64,000 nt of DNA, taken from contig NZ_BOOP01000013.1 in NCBI RefSeq assembly GCF_016863295.1, positions 1-64,000 of the forward strand, read 5' to 3'. Position 1 is the first letter of the stretch. Every line of letters begins with the position of its first letter. The notes beneath the pieces are model-generated. The model was not told where the DNA came from and ran no database searches. It worked only from the letters and a program-made list of their open reading frames with translations. This document shows, piece after piece, positions 1 through 8,425 of this stretch. The translations under genes were made by a program, and so were the position numbers. This DNA is from Planotetraspora phitsanulokensis (GTDB taxonomy: Bacteria; Actinomycetota; Actinomycetes; Streptosporangiales; Streptosporangiaceae).

Positions 1-543
1 GGGAGCAAGACGATCGTCGGCCGCCTCGAACCCGACGTGGTCGTACTGGGGGACCGGCTGCGCCTGGGCCGCCTGCTCACCAACCTCATCGACAACGCCG
101 ACCGGCACGCCGAAAGCACGATCACGGTCAGCGTGCAGCACGCCGAGTCCAGCGCCCGGGGCTTCCCGTACGGCGTCGCGGTGCTGGAGGTGATCGATGA
201 CGGGCCGGGCATCGAGCCGGACAAGCGCGAGCTGGTGTTCCAGCGGTTCGCCCGCCTGGACGCCGCCCGCAACAAAGACGCCGGGGGCACTGGGCTCGGC
301 CTGCCGATCGCCCGCCAGATCGCCGAGGCGTGCGGAGGCACGCTGCGGATCGAAGACAGCGACTGCGGCGCCCGCTTCGTCTTGCGCCTCCCGCGCTACC
401 GGGAGACCGACCCGCCCACACAGGATCCAGGCCAGGGACAGCCAAGACGGTTCCTACAAGGTCGTTTTTGGAGTCTTGGACGGATACCCGATGACCCACA
501 TGGTCGAGCGTGCGGATCCTCCGATGGACCTTTCACGAGATAG
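1..543 (+). CDS. Sensor histidine kinase, C-terminal part (cut by window edge)
   Basis: The reading frame is open from base 1, so only the ATP-binding end of a two-component kinase is present. The HATPase motifs appear in order: N box (TNLIDNADRHA), G1 (DDGPGI), F box (FQRFARLD) and G2 (GGTGLGLPIA). The protein would normally end soon after LRLPRYRE, but the frame runs about 45 residues further through low-complexity sequence, so the end may have been changed by a frameshift or a rearrangement. No response regulator gene follows; its partner would lie upstream of the window. The kinase assignment is firm, the true C-terminus is not. Confidence 0.85.
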   Translation, partial: GSKTIVGRLEPDVVVLGDRLRLGRLLTNLIDNADRHAESTITVSVQHAESSARGFPYGVAVLEVIDDGPGIEPDKRELVFQRFARLDAARNKDAGGTGLGLPIARQIAEACGGTLRIEDSDCGARFVLRLPRYRETDPPTQDPGQGQPRRFLQGRFWSLGRIPDDPHGRACGSSDGPFTR

Positions 544-935
544 CTGAGGATCATGCACGTCAGGATGGGCGGCGGCAGGCCGCAAAATGCCGGAAGCCGA
601 CCGCCATCACTGAGCCGGTGGACGAGGAGCCGACTGAGTGACTATCCGAGCGACAATCGCCATGGACGAGCCTGGACCCCGCTAGACAGCAGTCATCTCT
701 GTCGCCAGCCCGCTGCCGCTCCGCGGTGGGTCGACGGCGGACGGGATGGACGGGAAGTGGCGTGGCCGATTATGGGCCGCCCGGTACGCGGAGTCTCCGC
801 AAATACGGATGCAGCAGTGGCTGGAGCGCGCCCCAATCACGCTTGCGATCGCGACCTGCGCGACTGATGCGAAGTCCTCCATCTTGGCGTCGTGTCGCGC
901 ACCGATCGCTAGCGGGGCGTCCCGTCGCGCTCGCT
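544..935. other. Gene-poor stretch
   Basis: I see no convincing gene here. Every open frame is Arg/Pro-rich shadow sequence without a recognisable domain. The only notable item is one copy of a 26-base dispersed repeat at 726-751. Confidence 0.5.
726..751 (+). repeat. 26-base dispersed repeat, copy 1
   Basis: The segment matches 23051-23076 at 24 of 26 positions; the shared core is GCGGACGGGATGGAC. In both copies an ATG lies inside the core. Origin unknown; it may be the start of a duplicated, now degraded gene. Confidence 0.45.
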
Positions 936-1724
936 TCATTGGGCGAGGCGTTGGAGTTGCCCTTCGTGCACGTCGCTCACCCACTCCCAGCCAGGCTTGG
1001 CCGATGGGCCGACCCGTGGGTCGGCGGGGACTTGGCCGTTCCGCAACGCGAGTACGTACGCCCGATCCTGGTCGATCCGTGCCTGTACCTGGTCGGATCC
1101 GCCGACGGACCCGTGGCCGGGGACGACAATGTCAACGCCGCCCGCCACGCTCTCGAGCAACCGCAGCGCGGCGAGATAGTCCTCGACCGGGTCAACGGTG
1201 CCGTTCACGTCGAGCATCGGAATCAACACATCGGACAGCATGTCGCCGGCGACGAGAACCCGGTGTTCCTCAATCAGCAGCGCCGCATGGCCGGGTGCAT
1301 GGGCCTGATGCTCGAGGATCCGCACCACCGGGCCATCCCACGGAATTCGTGCAGTTGCCTCGGGCAGGCCGGTAATGTTCCCGAGCAGTTCCAGCGGCAC
1401 GTCCTCGGGGATGCCGAGCCGGACCGGATCGATCCCGCCCGCCAGCCGGTCTCGGGCAGTAGTCGCGCAAAGCGCGGTGCCGTAACGCGGCGCTCCGCCG
1501 AGGCTCGCGTGCCAGAGCAGGTGATCCCAATGCGGATGAGTCGAGAAGCCAGCCACCACGGCCTGACCCACATCGGACAGGTCGTTCGCGAGGCACGTCA
1601 TCTCATCGCCGTGGATCCCGGCGTCGATGAGCAACACGCCATCCCGGCCCAGCACGACAACGGCGTTGCTCTGACAGAACTCGCTCTCATGGACCCACAC
1701 ACCCTGTGCGACCTGCCTCAGCAT
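936..1724 (-). CDS. MBL-fold metallo-hydrolase
   Basis: A 262-residue metallo-beta-lactamase superfamily enzyme. The zinc-binding HxHxDH motif is THPHWDH near residue 63, followed by the downstream motifs GHAALL, AGDM and VVPGHGS, which supply the remaining His and Asp ligands. There is no signal peptide, so a cytoplasmic hydrolase of unknown substrate is likely; glyoxalase II-like or lactonase-like activities are possible. Its ATG overlaps the stop of the small upstream gene at 1718-1882 by seven bases (ATGCTGA), which suggests translational coupling. The fold is certain, the substrate is not. Confidence 0.88.
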   Translation of the reverse strand: MLRQVAQGVWVHESEFCQSNAVVVLGRDGVLLIDAGIHGDEMTCLANDLSDVGQAVVAGFSTHPHWDHLLWHASLGGAPRYGTALCATTARDRLAGGIDPVRLGIPEDVPLELLGNITGLPEATARIPWDGPVVRILEHQAHAPGHAALLIEEHRVLVAGDMLSDVLIPMLDVNGTVDPVEDYLAALRLLESVAGGVDIVVPGHGSVGGSDQVQARIDQDRAYVLALRNGQVPADPRVGPSAKPGWEWVSDVHEGQLQRLAQ

Positions 1725-1882
1725 TGGCCGGCCTCGAGCTCATTGCGGATCGCGTAACGGTGCAGCGTGACGCCCTGCTCGAGCGCCGCGCCACCCACAC
1801 CGATGATTCCGTCGGTCTGGGCACGGAGGGCGGCGAGCCGATCGTCGGCATCAACAGTCTCTTCGCCGTTGTGGGGAAGCAT
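1718..1882 (-). CDS. Small hypothetical protein coupled to the MBL hydrolase
   Basis: A 54-residue frame starting MLPHNGEETVD. It looks soluble and mostly helical, and ends in NELEAGQC with its stop inside the start of the downstream hydrolase gene. The tight overlap is the main reason to believe it is translated. An in-frame ATG further upstream at 2041 would add 53 residues of unlikely composition. No family recognised. Confidence 0.45.
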   Translation of the reverse strand: MLPHNGEETVDADDRLAALRAQTDGIIGVGGAALEQGVTLHRYAIRNELEAGQC

Positions 1883-2237
1883 GCGTGCATGATGCCAGGA
1901 CAGTCCGACAAAGACCGAGCAAAGCAACGATGACAGCCGAAGACCGGGGGTGTGGATGCGGCTGAGGGCACGACCCTGCGGGCCCTGCACTGCACATGCG
2001 GCTTCACCAGGACAAACGCCAGGTCCCAGGGTCACGACCAATGCTTGCGGAGCAAGAGGTCACTGGTTCTCTGTCGACCCAATGTCTGACCGGCGGATGA
2101 CCCCAGGCCCTTCCTCTGCGTCGCCAAGCGCGATCTCGCGGGTGTGCTGGAGGCGTTGAGGTGGTGGGAGGGGCGGCGCAAGGCTCGACCGAGTTCGCGC
2201 GCGACCCGACGTCGTACCACGCGCCTAAACTGCCGCC

Positions 2238-2852
2238 ATGCAAACCTCCGTCACCCGTGCTGAGCTGCTTGCTCTGTCCGAGGACATGCGTCGTCAGCTG
2301 AGCTTGGCGCTTGCGCCAGACCACGAGATTGTCCCGTTCCTGAAGCGGACCAAAGTTTCTACGCTGAAGAAACTCTCTCTGACCCGCCGGGAGTCGTTGC
2401 AGCGGCTCGACGAGTTGGCTTCCTGGTTGCACGTCTACGACCGCGATGATGAGGCGCAAGCGGTCGGGCGGGCTCTGCTGGTGTTTCCATTCCAGGGCGA
2501 CTACACGCAGTATGGACCAGTGGAGGGCGTCCTGGCGCTTACGGCGTGGCTCGCCGAGCACAGCGACGCCGAGCTTGCCGACACCTGCCGGGCACATATC
2601 GTCGGAGCGTACGGGCGCCGTGAGGATTGGTCGGATAGGACGCGGTCCGCCATGGCCAACCGGCTGGGCGGATGGCAGGTCGAGTGGCAGGAACGCAATC
2701 GTGCCACCCATGATCTCAATTACACCCTCGCACAGTTGGGCGAGCTGGCATTTCTGGCGATCTGGAGTGGCTCAAGCACCTGGCCGATGGCAAGGATCCG
2801 GCAGGAGTTCGCGGACAAGACGGCTCACCTGCGGCGCCTGAAGAAGATCTGA
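2238..2852 (+). CDS. Hypothetical protein (204 aa), alpha-helical
   Basis: A soluble, helix-rich protein without a signal peptide or membrane segment. It has several conserved-looking blocks (SLTRRESLQRLDELASWL, VFPFQGDYTQYGPVEGVLAL and a Trp-rich C-terminal half) and ends in a basic LRRLKKI tail. It reminds me of uncharacterised DUF6707-type actinobacterial proteins, but I cannot confirm that. The ribosome-binding site is weak. It stands alone, convergent with the RibD operon, and a palindrome at 2906-2922 may terminate both. Confidence 0.65.
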   Translation: MQTSVTRAELLALSEDMRRQLSLALAPDHEIVPFLKRTKVSTLKKLSLTRRESLQRLDELASWLHVYDRDDEAQAVGRALLVFPFQGDYTQYGPVEGVLALTAWLAEHSDAELADTCRAHIVGAYGRREDWSDRTRSAMANRLGGWQVEWQERNRATHDLNYTLAQLGELAFLAIWSGSSTWPMARIRQEFADKTAHLRRLKKI

Positions 2853-2905
2853 CCTACGAGCAGCGGACGCCGGCCGGGATCGCCGGCCCGAACGCTCGCC
2901 CTTTC

Positions 2906-2922
2906 CGACGCTCAGAGCGTCG
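2906..2922. terminator. Short palindrome between convergent genes
   Basis: CGACGCTC-A-GAGCGTCG is a perfect inverted repeat. It could fold as a six-pair stem with a five-base loop. It lies between the ends of the genes at 2238-2852 and 2975-3595. There is no U-tract, so termination is inferred from position. Confidence 0.4.
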
Positions 2923-2974
2923 AGGATCTCACCACGCTGCTGACCTCGGCGGGGGAGCGCTGAGGTCGAGACAG

Positions 2975-3595
2975 TTACCGCTCCCGGACTGCGTAGGTCA
3001 GGTGGGTCACCCGCTGCGTCGGCTCCGCGCGGACCGGCTCCAGGGCCACGCGGCTCGCGTCCACGCCCTCGAACAGGCGGATTCCGGAGCCGAACAGCAC
3101 GGGTGAGAGCGCGATCGAGAACTCGTCGATCAGGCCGGCGTTCACGTACTCCAGGATCGTTGCGCCGCCGCCCGCGATGCGGACGTCTCGGTCGCCGGCG
3201 GCCTCGCGGGCCTGGTCGAGCGCGGTCTCGATGCCGTCGTTGACGAAGTGGAAGGTGGTCCCACCCGGCCGCTCCCAGGGGTCACGCTTCTCGTGCGTCA
3301 CGACGAACACCGGCGTGTGGAACGGCGCCTCCTCCGGCCACATCTGCTCGCCGGCGTCGAACATGCGCTTGCCCATCACGCTCGCGCCGGTGCGCTCGAA
3401 CGTCTCCCGCACGATGTCGTTGTCGCGCCCTTCCTCGCCGCCCTCGCCGAGCTTCAGGTTCTCCCGGAAGAACCGCTGTGGGAAGATCCACCGCTGCAGT
3501 TCCATCCACTGCCGCCCCATCAAATCCCCAAGGGACTCGGGTGCGATGAAACCGTCCAGCGACATCGACACGCTGAAGAACACCTTCCCGGCCAT
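2975..3595 (-). CDS. Dihydrofolate reductase / RibD C-terminal domain protein
   Basis: A 206-residue protein of the RibD C-terminal/DHFR-like family: N-terminal KVFFSVSMSLDGFIA, central GASVMGKRMFD, later RIAGGGATILEYVNAGLIDEF cut here to its recognisable pattern, and a final SPVLFGSGIRLFE. Such stand-alone proteins are thought to be NADPH-dependent reductases of unknown substrate. It is the third gene of an ArsR-AHSA1-RibD operon; its ATG overlaps the previous stop as TGATG. This trio recurs in actinomycetes, which supports joint regulation by the ArsR protein. Confidence 0.9.
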   Translation of the reverse strand: MAGKVFFSVSMSLDGFIAPESLGDLMGRQWMELQRWIFPQRFFRENLKLGEGGEEGRDNDIVRETFERTGASVMGKRMFDAGEQMWPEEAPFHTPVFVVTHEKRDPWERPGGTTFHFVNDGIETALDQAREAAGDRDVRIAGGGATILEYVNAGLIDEFSIALSPVLFGSGIRLFEGVDASRVALEPVRAEPTQRVTHLTYAVRER

Positions 3596-4101
3596 CAGCC
3601 CTCAGCTCCCTTCCGAACGATTTCGGTGACGTAGGCAGCCAGGTTGCTCAGGGTCTGCTGGCCGCCCTCGATCGCGTGGTATTTCTCGACCGCTTCGTCG
3701 CGCAGCTCCTTGGTGGGGAACACCGTGCGCATCTCGATCCGGGTCGCCGCCCCGTCGGGCGCGAACGCGAGGACCGACTCGAAGGCGTTCGGGTCGCCGC
3801 GGTATTCGCCGTGCAGCAGCGCGATCTGCGACGGCGGGACGATCTCGGTCCAGGTGATCCACTCCTGGTAGTCCGTCCTGTCCGGCCCGTGCATCACGAA
3901 GTCCCACTCCCCGCCGACGCGGAACTCGAAGGACCGCGTGGTGGTGGTGAACCCCTCCGGCCCCCACCACCGCGACAGGTGCCGCACCTCGGTGAACGCC
4001 TCGAACACCAGCTCCCGTGAGGCGTCGATGACCCGGGAGATCACAATCTCGCGGTCGGCCGTCGCTGACTGCGCCGGCGCTCCTTGTCCCGTCTCGCTCA
4101 T
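3595..4101 (-). CDS. SRPBCC / AHSA1 domain protein
   Basis: A 168-residue START-like (AHSA1, Aha1 C-terminal) protein. Typical features are the N-terminal IVISRVIDASRELVFEAFTE, the WWGPEGF motif around residue 48, and a repeated beta pattern ending in an amphipathic C-terminal helix. The family binds hydrophobic ligands; the ligand here is unknown. I chose the ATG at 4101 because it overlaps the stop of the ArsR gene as TGATG; an ATG at 4200 in the same frame lies inside ArsR coding sequence. Confidence 0.9.
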   Translation of the reverse strand: MSETGQGAPAQSATADREIVISRVIDASRELVFEAFTEVRHLSRWWGPEGFTTTTRSFEFRVGGEWDFVMHGPDRTDYQEWITWTEIVPPSQIALLHGEYRGDPNAFESVLAFAPDGAATRIEMRTVFPTKELRDEAVEKYHAIEGGQQTLSNLAAYVTEIVRKGAEG

Positions 4102-4460
4102 CAGTTCCTTCCTTCCTGTCTTGCCTGCTTGATGTCCTGCACGTACGCGTCCAGCCGGTCGAAGCTCTCGTTCCAGAACCGCTCGAACCCGCCGGTCCAC
4201 TCGTGGACCGGTCGCAGCCCGCGGGCGTCAAGGCCGTAAAGGCGCTGCTTGCCTGCCTTGCGGTCCCGCACCAGCCCGACCTCCCGGAGCACCCGCAGGT
4301 GTTTGGACGCCCCCGGCTGGGTCATCCCCAGCTCCTGGGCCAACTCGGTCACCGGCCGCTCACCCGCCCGCAGCAGCAGCAGGATCTCCCGGCGCTGCGG
4401 CTCGGCGATCGCGTTGAAGACGTCCGATGTCGTCGCTGCTCGTGCCATGGGCGCCATCAT
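4101..4460 (-). CDS. ArsR-family winged-helix regulator
   Basis: A 119-residue repressor-type protein. The winged helix-turn-helix is clear: EPQRREILLLL, then LGMTQPGASKHLRVLREVGL (recognition helix) and the wing RKAGKQRLYGL. No metal-binding Cys pair is present, so a non-metal ligand is likely, as in the subgroup encoded next to AHSA1 genes. It heads the three-gene operon 4460-2975. A 16-base palindrome touches the start codon, which suggests autoregulation. The start may be ATG 4460 or, with a 12-base leader, ATG 4448. Confidence 0.92.
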   Translation of the reverse strand: MMAPMARAATTSDVFNAIAEPQRREILLLLRAGERPVTELAQELGMTQPGASKHLRVLREVGLVRDRKAGKQRLYGLDARGLRPVHEWTGGFERFWNESFDRLDAYVQDIKQARQEGRN

Positions 4461-4476
4461 ATGCCGATATCGGCAT
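4461..4476. promoter_or_regulatory. Perfect palindrome, probable ArsR operator
   Basis: ATGCCGATATCGGCAT is a perfect 16-base palindrome immediately upstream of the ArsR start codon. Repressor bound here would block the operon promoter or the first bases of the transcript. Its position gives it a high chance of being the autoregulatory site. Confidence 0.75.
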
Positions 4477-4719
4477 GCGTCAAGCTGGAGGAATAAGGCG
4501 GGTCTTGTCAGATGACGATCGTGGCCCTTGTCAGCGGCTGCGGAAACGCGTATCCCGGAGACGGCACGCGCGACGGCGGCGGGCAGGGAGGGCGATGGGT
4601 GAGCAGCACGCCAACGGCCGGCGGGTGACCTTCATGTCACCCCGCCGAGGACCATCCACAGGTTCTGATCATTGCTCAGGGACCATCATCGGTGCCCATT
4701 GACCCTAGGGTGAGTGACC

Positions 4720-5775
4720 ATGGTCAACGGAACGGTGGAACCGGGTTTCGAGCAGGTAAGAGACGTTTTCGCCGATGTCCTGAAGCGGCAGGCTGGAGGA
4801 GCGGGGGCGGCGGTTGCCGCCCAGTTGGACGGCCGATGGATCGTCGACCTGTGGGGCGGGCCCGGCTGGTCACGCGACAGCATCGTCATGCCGTACTCCG
4901 TAACCAAACCGTTCGCAGCGGTCTGTGTGTTGCTCCTCGTGGATCGGGGCGTGCTGGAGTTGGACGCCCCGATGCGGCGCTACTGGCCCGAGTTCACTGT
5001 GCCGGCGACCGTACGACATGTCCTGTCGCACCAGGCGGGCGTGGTGGCACTGGACCAGTTGGTACCCACCGATACCTTCTACGACTGGGACCGGATGTGC
5101 GCGCTTCTAGCCGCGCAGGAGCCGTCGTGGGAACCGGGCACCGCGCACGGCGAGTCGGCGTTGTTTTACGGGCATCTGGTCGGCGAACTGGTCCGGCGCA
5201 CCGACGGGCGGACGCTCGGCCGCTTTCTCGCCGAGGAGGTCTGCGCCCCGCACGAGCTGGACTTTCACATCGGCCTCGGCTCAGCTGAACAGGCACGGGC
5301 GATCGAGCTGACGGGCTTGACCTCGGCCTACCGTGCTGCCGCGCTGGACGGCAAACCCGACCTCTACCAGCGGGCGATCGGCAATCCGCCCGGTGCCCAG
5401 GACCCGGCTGTGGTCAACTCCGCCGCCTGGCGGGTCGCCGAGATCCCCGCTGTCAACGGCCACGGCACCGCCCGGGCAGCCGCCGGGTTCTACGCCGCAT
5501 TGCCGCGGCTGCTGTCAGCCGACCTGCTCGCCGAGGCCACCACCGCCCAATGCTCGGGGATGGACGCGGTCTTCGGGGCACAGGCGACCTGGGGGCTGGG
5601 CTTCGGCATCTACGGTGACGACTACGGTATGGGCGGCCTGGGCGGCAACTATGCCGGCGCCGCCGACGGCTACACTTTCGCCTTCCTCACCGGCCATGTC
5701 GGCGATTTCGATCGCGCCGCTGACCTGGAGAACGCTCTGCGCGCCGTTCTCGGGCTCGGCCCGATCCCCGACTAG
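4720..5775 (+). CDS. Serine hydrolase, beta-lactamase (class C) family esterase
   Basis: A roughly 351-residue protein of the class C beta-lactamase/EstB superfamily. The nucleophile motif SxxK is SVTK in MPYSVTKPFAA; the second-motif tyrosine is probably in ALFYGHLVGEL, and the C-terminal half carries the GLGFGIYG and GGLGGNYAG loops. There is no signal peptide, so it is probably a cytoplasmic esterase or amidase and not a resistance enzyme. I prefer ATG 4720 because AGGGTGAG lies about nine bases upstream; GTG 4714 is also possible. Monocistronic. Confidence 0.88.
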   Translation: MVNGTVEPGFEQVRDVFADVLKRQAGGAGAAVAAQLDGRWIVDLWGGPGWSRDSIVMPYSVTKPFAAVCVLLLVDRGVLELDAPMRRYWPEFTVPATVRHVLSHQAGVVALDQLVPTDTFYDWDRMCALLAAQEPSWEPGTAHGESALFYGHLVGELVRRTDGRTLGRFLAEEVCAPHELDFHIGLGSAEQARAIELTGLTSAYRAAALDGKPDLYQRAIGNPPGAQDPAVVNSAAWRVAEIPAVNGHGTARAAAGFYAALPRLLSADLLAEATTAQCSGMDAVFGAQATWGLGFGIYGDDYGMGGLGGNYAGAADGYTFAFLTGHVGDFDRAADLENALRAVLGLGPIPD

Positions 5776-5841
5776 ACCGGGCGTGGCCCCGGAAGACGGA
5801 ACCTGCGATCGGGTCTGGCGGCCCTGGGGTCCCGGTCCACT

Positions 5842-6140
5842 AGCTAGGGACCGGATGACCCCCGCCCTCAGTGGGTGTTTGAGGGGGGTGTCAGTCGGTC
5901 TCGGTGACCGGTGGCGGACGAGGCGGGAGATGTCCTCGATCGGGACGCCGGAGTCTGACAGCGGCGAGACGAAGCTGTGCCGCATTTCGTGGGGGGACCA
6001 GTCTTTGCCGGGAAGGCCGGCGGTGTCGGGGGATCTTCCGGAAGTCGCGCCGTACGTTGTAGCGCGGTGAGCGCGGTTCCGTTCCTGGTCCGGAAGACGA
6101 GATCGGATTCCGCAGGTGTGGATTGAGTGGGGGCGCGGCA
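5842..6140 (-). pseudogene. Tyrosine integrase C-terminal remnant
   Basis: Two minus-strand frames together spell the catalytic end of a phage-type site-specific integrase. One gives DLVFRTRNGTAL (about 6071-6107). After a frameshift the other gives PGKDWSPHEMRHSFVS and SGVPIEDISRLVRH. The box II arginine (HEMRH) remains, but the expected TExVYRH catalytic tyrosine region reads TDTPLKHPL, so the tyrosine is lost. It is a dead fragment without an N-terminal domain and one of three integrase remnants in this window. Confidence 0.8.
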
Positions 6141-6344
6141 CTGCAGCCGCGCCCTCACTGTCATCGGCTCCGTCGTGATCGTCGGACGTTGCGGCTGCGC
6201 CGTCTCCGCGACGTCACCAGCACTGCAGCCGTGTTCCACCACAACGTCCTTAAGACCACGTCTCATCAGGCTACTGGCATCTCATCAGCATGAACACGTC
6301 GCGATCGACTGTGCCGTGGCAGTACCAATCCGCCTGGGCCGGAT

Positions 6345-6824
6345 TCAGCCGCAGTTGCCCCACGACCACCGGCCGTTCTTGTAAAGGGTTCCGCCTGCCC
6401 CTCCAAAGCCACCTACTTGGATTGTGCCGGCGTACTGGACGCACTTATTGGTCGCGTCGGCGTGCACCGCGGCGTAGTACTTGTATTGTCCGACCTGGCT
6501 CACCCAGTCTTTGCTGCCTTGCACCCACAGGCCCGCGACAACTGACGTCGGATCGCCGACGTATATCGACTTGAGGGTGGCAACACAGTTGTCGCCGGTT
6601 GCACCGTTGTACATCAGGTAGACATCACCCAGCTTGGCGCCGCTCCCGTCGGTGATTGTCCGGTGCCCGTCGGTCGTGTTGGCCCAGTTGCCGCCGAAGT
6701 CGTTGTTGCAGGCTTGCGCCGCCGTAAAGGGGTTCGCTGCCGCATGGGCCGGTGAGCCGAGCATCGCCACCACGGCTGTTGCCGAGACACCCATAATTGC
6801 CAATTTTCGTGCGATTTTGCGCAT
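6345..6824 (-). CDS. Secreted protein resembling spore-associated protein A
   Basis: A 159-residue exoprotein. A Sec signal peptide (MRKIARKLAIMGVSATAVV, cleavage after AHA near residue 28) is followed by a mature domain with four cysteines. The blocks AANPFTAAQACNNDF, VYLMYNGATGDNCVATLK and a C-terminal WSWGNCG match the pattern of streptomycete spore-associated protein A. The start is supported by GGAGG five bases upstream of the ATG. Role unknown; in streptomycetes it is linked to aerial growth and sporulation. Monocistronic. Confidence 0.82.
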   Translation of the reverse strand: MRKIARKLAIMGVSATAVVAMLGSPAHAAANPFTAAQACNNDFGGNWANTTDGHRTITDGSGAKLGDVYLMYNGATGDNCVATLKSIYVGDPTSVVAGLWVQGSKDWVSQVGQYKYYAAVHADATNKCVQYAGTIQVGGFGGAGGTLYKNGRWSWGNCG

Positions 6825-6883
6825 TTTTCCTCCATGTATCGTGCGCGAGTTCCGCGCCGTAATAGATGTGCGTCAACCACCAA

Positions 6884-7249
6884 TTGCCGACTACGCCGTT
6901 TGAGGTTTGTCGCAGCCGAAAAGGGAAGCGATGGCGACCTGGAGTCCGGGCGCGTGGCTGTCCTTCCGCGGCTGATGCTTGACGCGGGGACTTCGCCTGA
7001 TGCTTTGCGTGATCACGCCGAGGCTGACCAACCCAAGCTCGTCATACGACGGCGGCGACGCGGGGGTGGTGGACACCCGACAGATGATCGTGGATCATGC
7101 GGTCTTGATCAACTCGGACATCAAATCGGACCGCGCCCGTGATGTCGCGCGCTCGTGATCGAAAGCAACTCTTCTTCTCGTCATTGAGCCATTCCCTCGT
7201 GATGGTGCTGGTCACGATGGGTGGGGGCGGGCCAGAGATGCGATGAGAG
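6884..7249. other. Gene-poor stretch before the IS remnants
   Basis: The upstream region of the secreted-protein gene and degraded sequence. Frames are interrupted and I recognise no domain; the missing N-terminal half of the adjacent transposase is not present here. Confidence 0.45.
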
Positions 7250-7640
7250 GAGGCCCCCGATCGACCGCGTCGCCGACCAGAAGCCGTATTACTCCGGCAA
7301 GCACAAACGCCACGGCATGAGCGTCCAGGTCGTGGCCGTCCCTGCCGGCCGGCTCGTCTGCGCATCGCCCGCTCTGACCGGGAGAACCATGACCTGACCG
7401 CCGCCCGAACCGTCGGCCTGATCGACGCACTCACCGGCGGCAACGTGAAAACCTTCGCGGACAAGGGATACCAGGACGCGGGCGGCACGATCCCCATCCC
7501 GTTCAAGCGCCACCGGCACCGGCCACGACTGTCCCGCGCGCAGAAGGAGGTCAATCGCGACGGGATGGACAAGCGCCGGCGCTTGGTGTTGGGGGCTGAA
7601 CGGCTCAAAGAGGCGGCGTACGGACCTCGAAGAAGTCGCA
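7250..7640 (+). pseudogene. IS5-family DDE transposase remnant
   Basis: The middle of an IS5-type transposase survives in two frames. The first reads IDRVADQKPYYSGKHKRHG and stops at about 7396. The frame then shifts to HDLTAARTVGLIDALTGG, KTFADKGYQDAGG and RLSRAQKEVN. The N-terminal third is absent, and the match fades after about 7640, where a different remnant begins on the other strand. No inverted repeats could be assigned. Clearly inactive. Confidence 0.8.
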
Positions 7641-7850
7641 TGCCGGCAACGCGTCCGCCTGACCACGCAAGAAGTCGTGCCAGGTGGCGGACGTCCGGCC
7701 GGGAGACGGATCGACGCCGTGGCCATTGCGGATCTCCCCAGCCGTGGACGGCGACCTCGATCCGAAGCGCGACCGATTCCCCGTGGTTACGGCCATAGCC
7801 CCACGAGAAGTTCGCCAACCGAGGAACAGCGTCTTCGCGGATCGGAATCA
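7610..7850 (-). pseudogene. Integrase-core (rve) transposase remnant
   Basis: On the minus strand several frames together resemble the start of an rve-type (IS3-like) transposase: RLANFSWGYGRNHGE (about 7800-7820), then a frame change to STAGEI and RTSATWHDFLRGQADALPAC followed by DFFEV. The last block matches the TWxxFLRxQAxxxLACDFF signature just before the catalytic core. The core is cut off near 7610, where the IS5 remnant begins on the opposite strand, so one element probably inserted into or deleted part of the other. Confidence 0.65.
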
Positions 7851-8425
7851 TCCGCAGCACATGACGCAGCGTCACCAGGGATTTTCCTGCTGAGCCATTT
7901 TCTTGACACTCAGCGTCGGGGTTAGGATTACCGGCGCCGCGGAGTGGATGACCCAGCTTGCATAGGGCTTTGCCTCGGCAATGTTTACGCGCGCTTGCTG
8001 TCGGTTATGGTGGTTTTGATTAACCCAGAACCGTAGGTGCCCCTGTAGCCGCCGATGAACAAAACATTCTCGCCGCCGGCCACCATATCGGGAAGTGTCT
8101 TCACTCAAGAGAGCGATTCTTCTGCGTTCGATATTCGAACCAGCGAGCAATATTGACGAAGGGGCACTGTTCTCCATGAAGAGAACAACGAGATTATAGC
8201 TTTTCAGTTTCGTCCTGTCGTTCCGATGCTTTCGCCATTATTTGGAGCGGCTTCCGCGGCCGAACCAGCGGGGCGCCGGGAAAGTCCTGACGACGCAAGC
8301 CCTACGAGCCGGGCCGAACCCCGACCGGGTCGCGGCCCCTGGCACGGTGGGCGCTGGTTGACGTAGAGACGCTGAAATGGCCTGTCATCCTTCCTCAACC
8401 TCCGCTACCTGGCAGGAGGAGGATC
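7851..8425. other. Intergenic, AT-richer stretch
   Basis: GC falls noticeably around 7900-8220. A 101-residue minus-strand frame exists at 7872-8177, but its composition is unlike neighbouring proteins and it lacks a convincing ribosome-binding site, so I leave it uncalled. The promoter of the haloperoxidase gene should lie at the right end. Confidence 0.4.

Noticed and set aside
726-1757. A 343-codon plus-strand frame opposite the MBL hydrolase
   Set aside because: The opposite strand carries the zinc-binding motifs and an overlapping upstream gene; this frame has neither.
2853-2974. A tail-like plus-strand frame ending DLTTLLTSAGER, reminiscent of a MarR C-terminus
   Set aside because: Too short, and no upstream part of such a gene exists.
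7872-8177. A 101-codon minus-strand frame in an AT-richer stretch
   Set aside because: No ribosome-binding site or domain, and composition unlike host genes.
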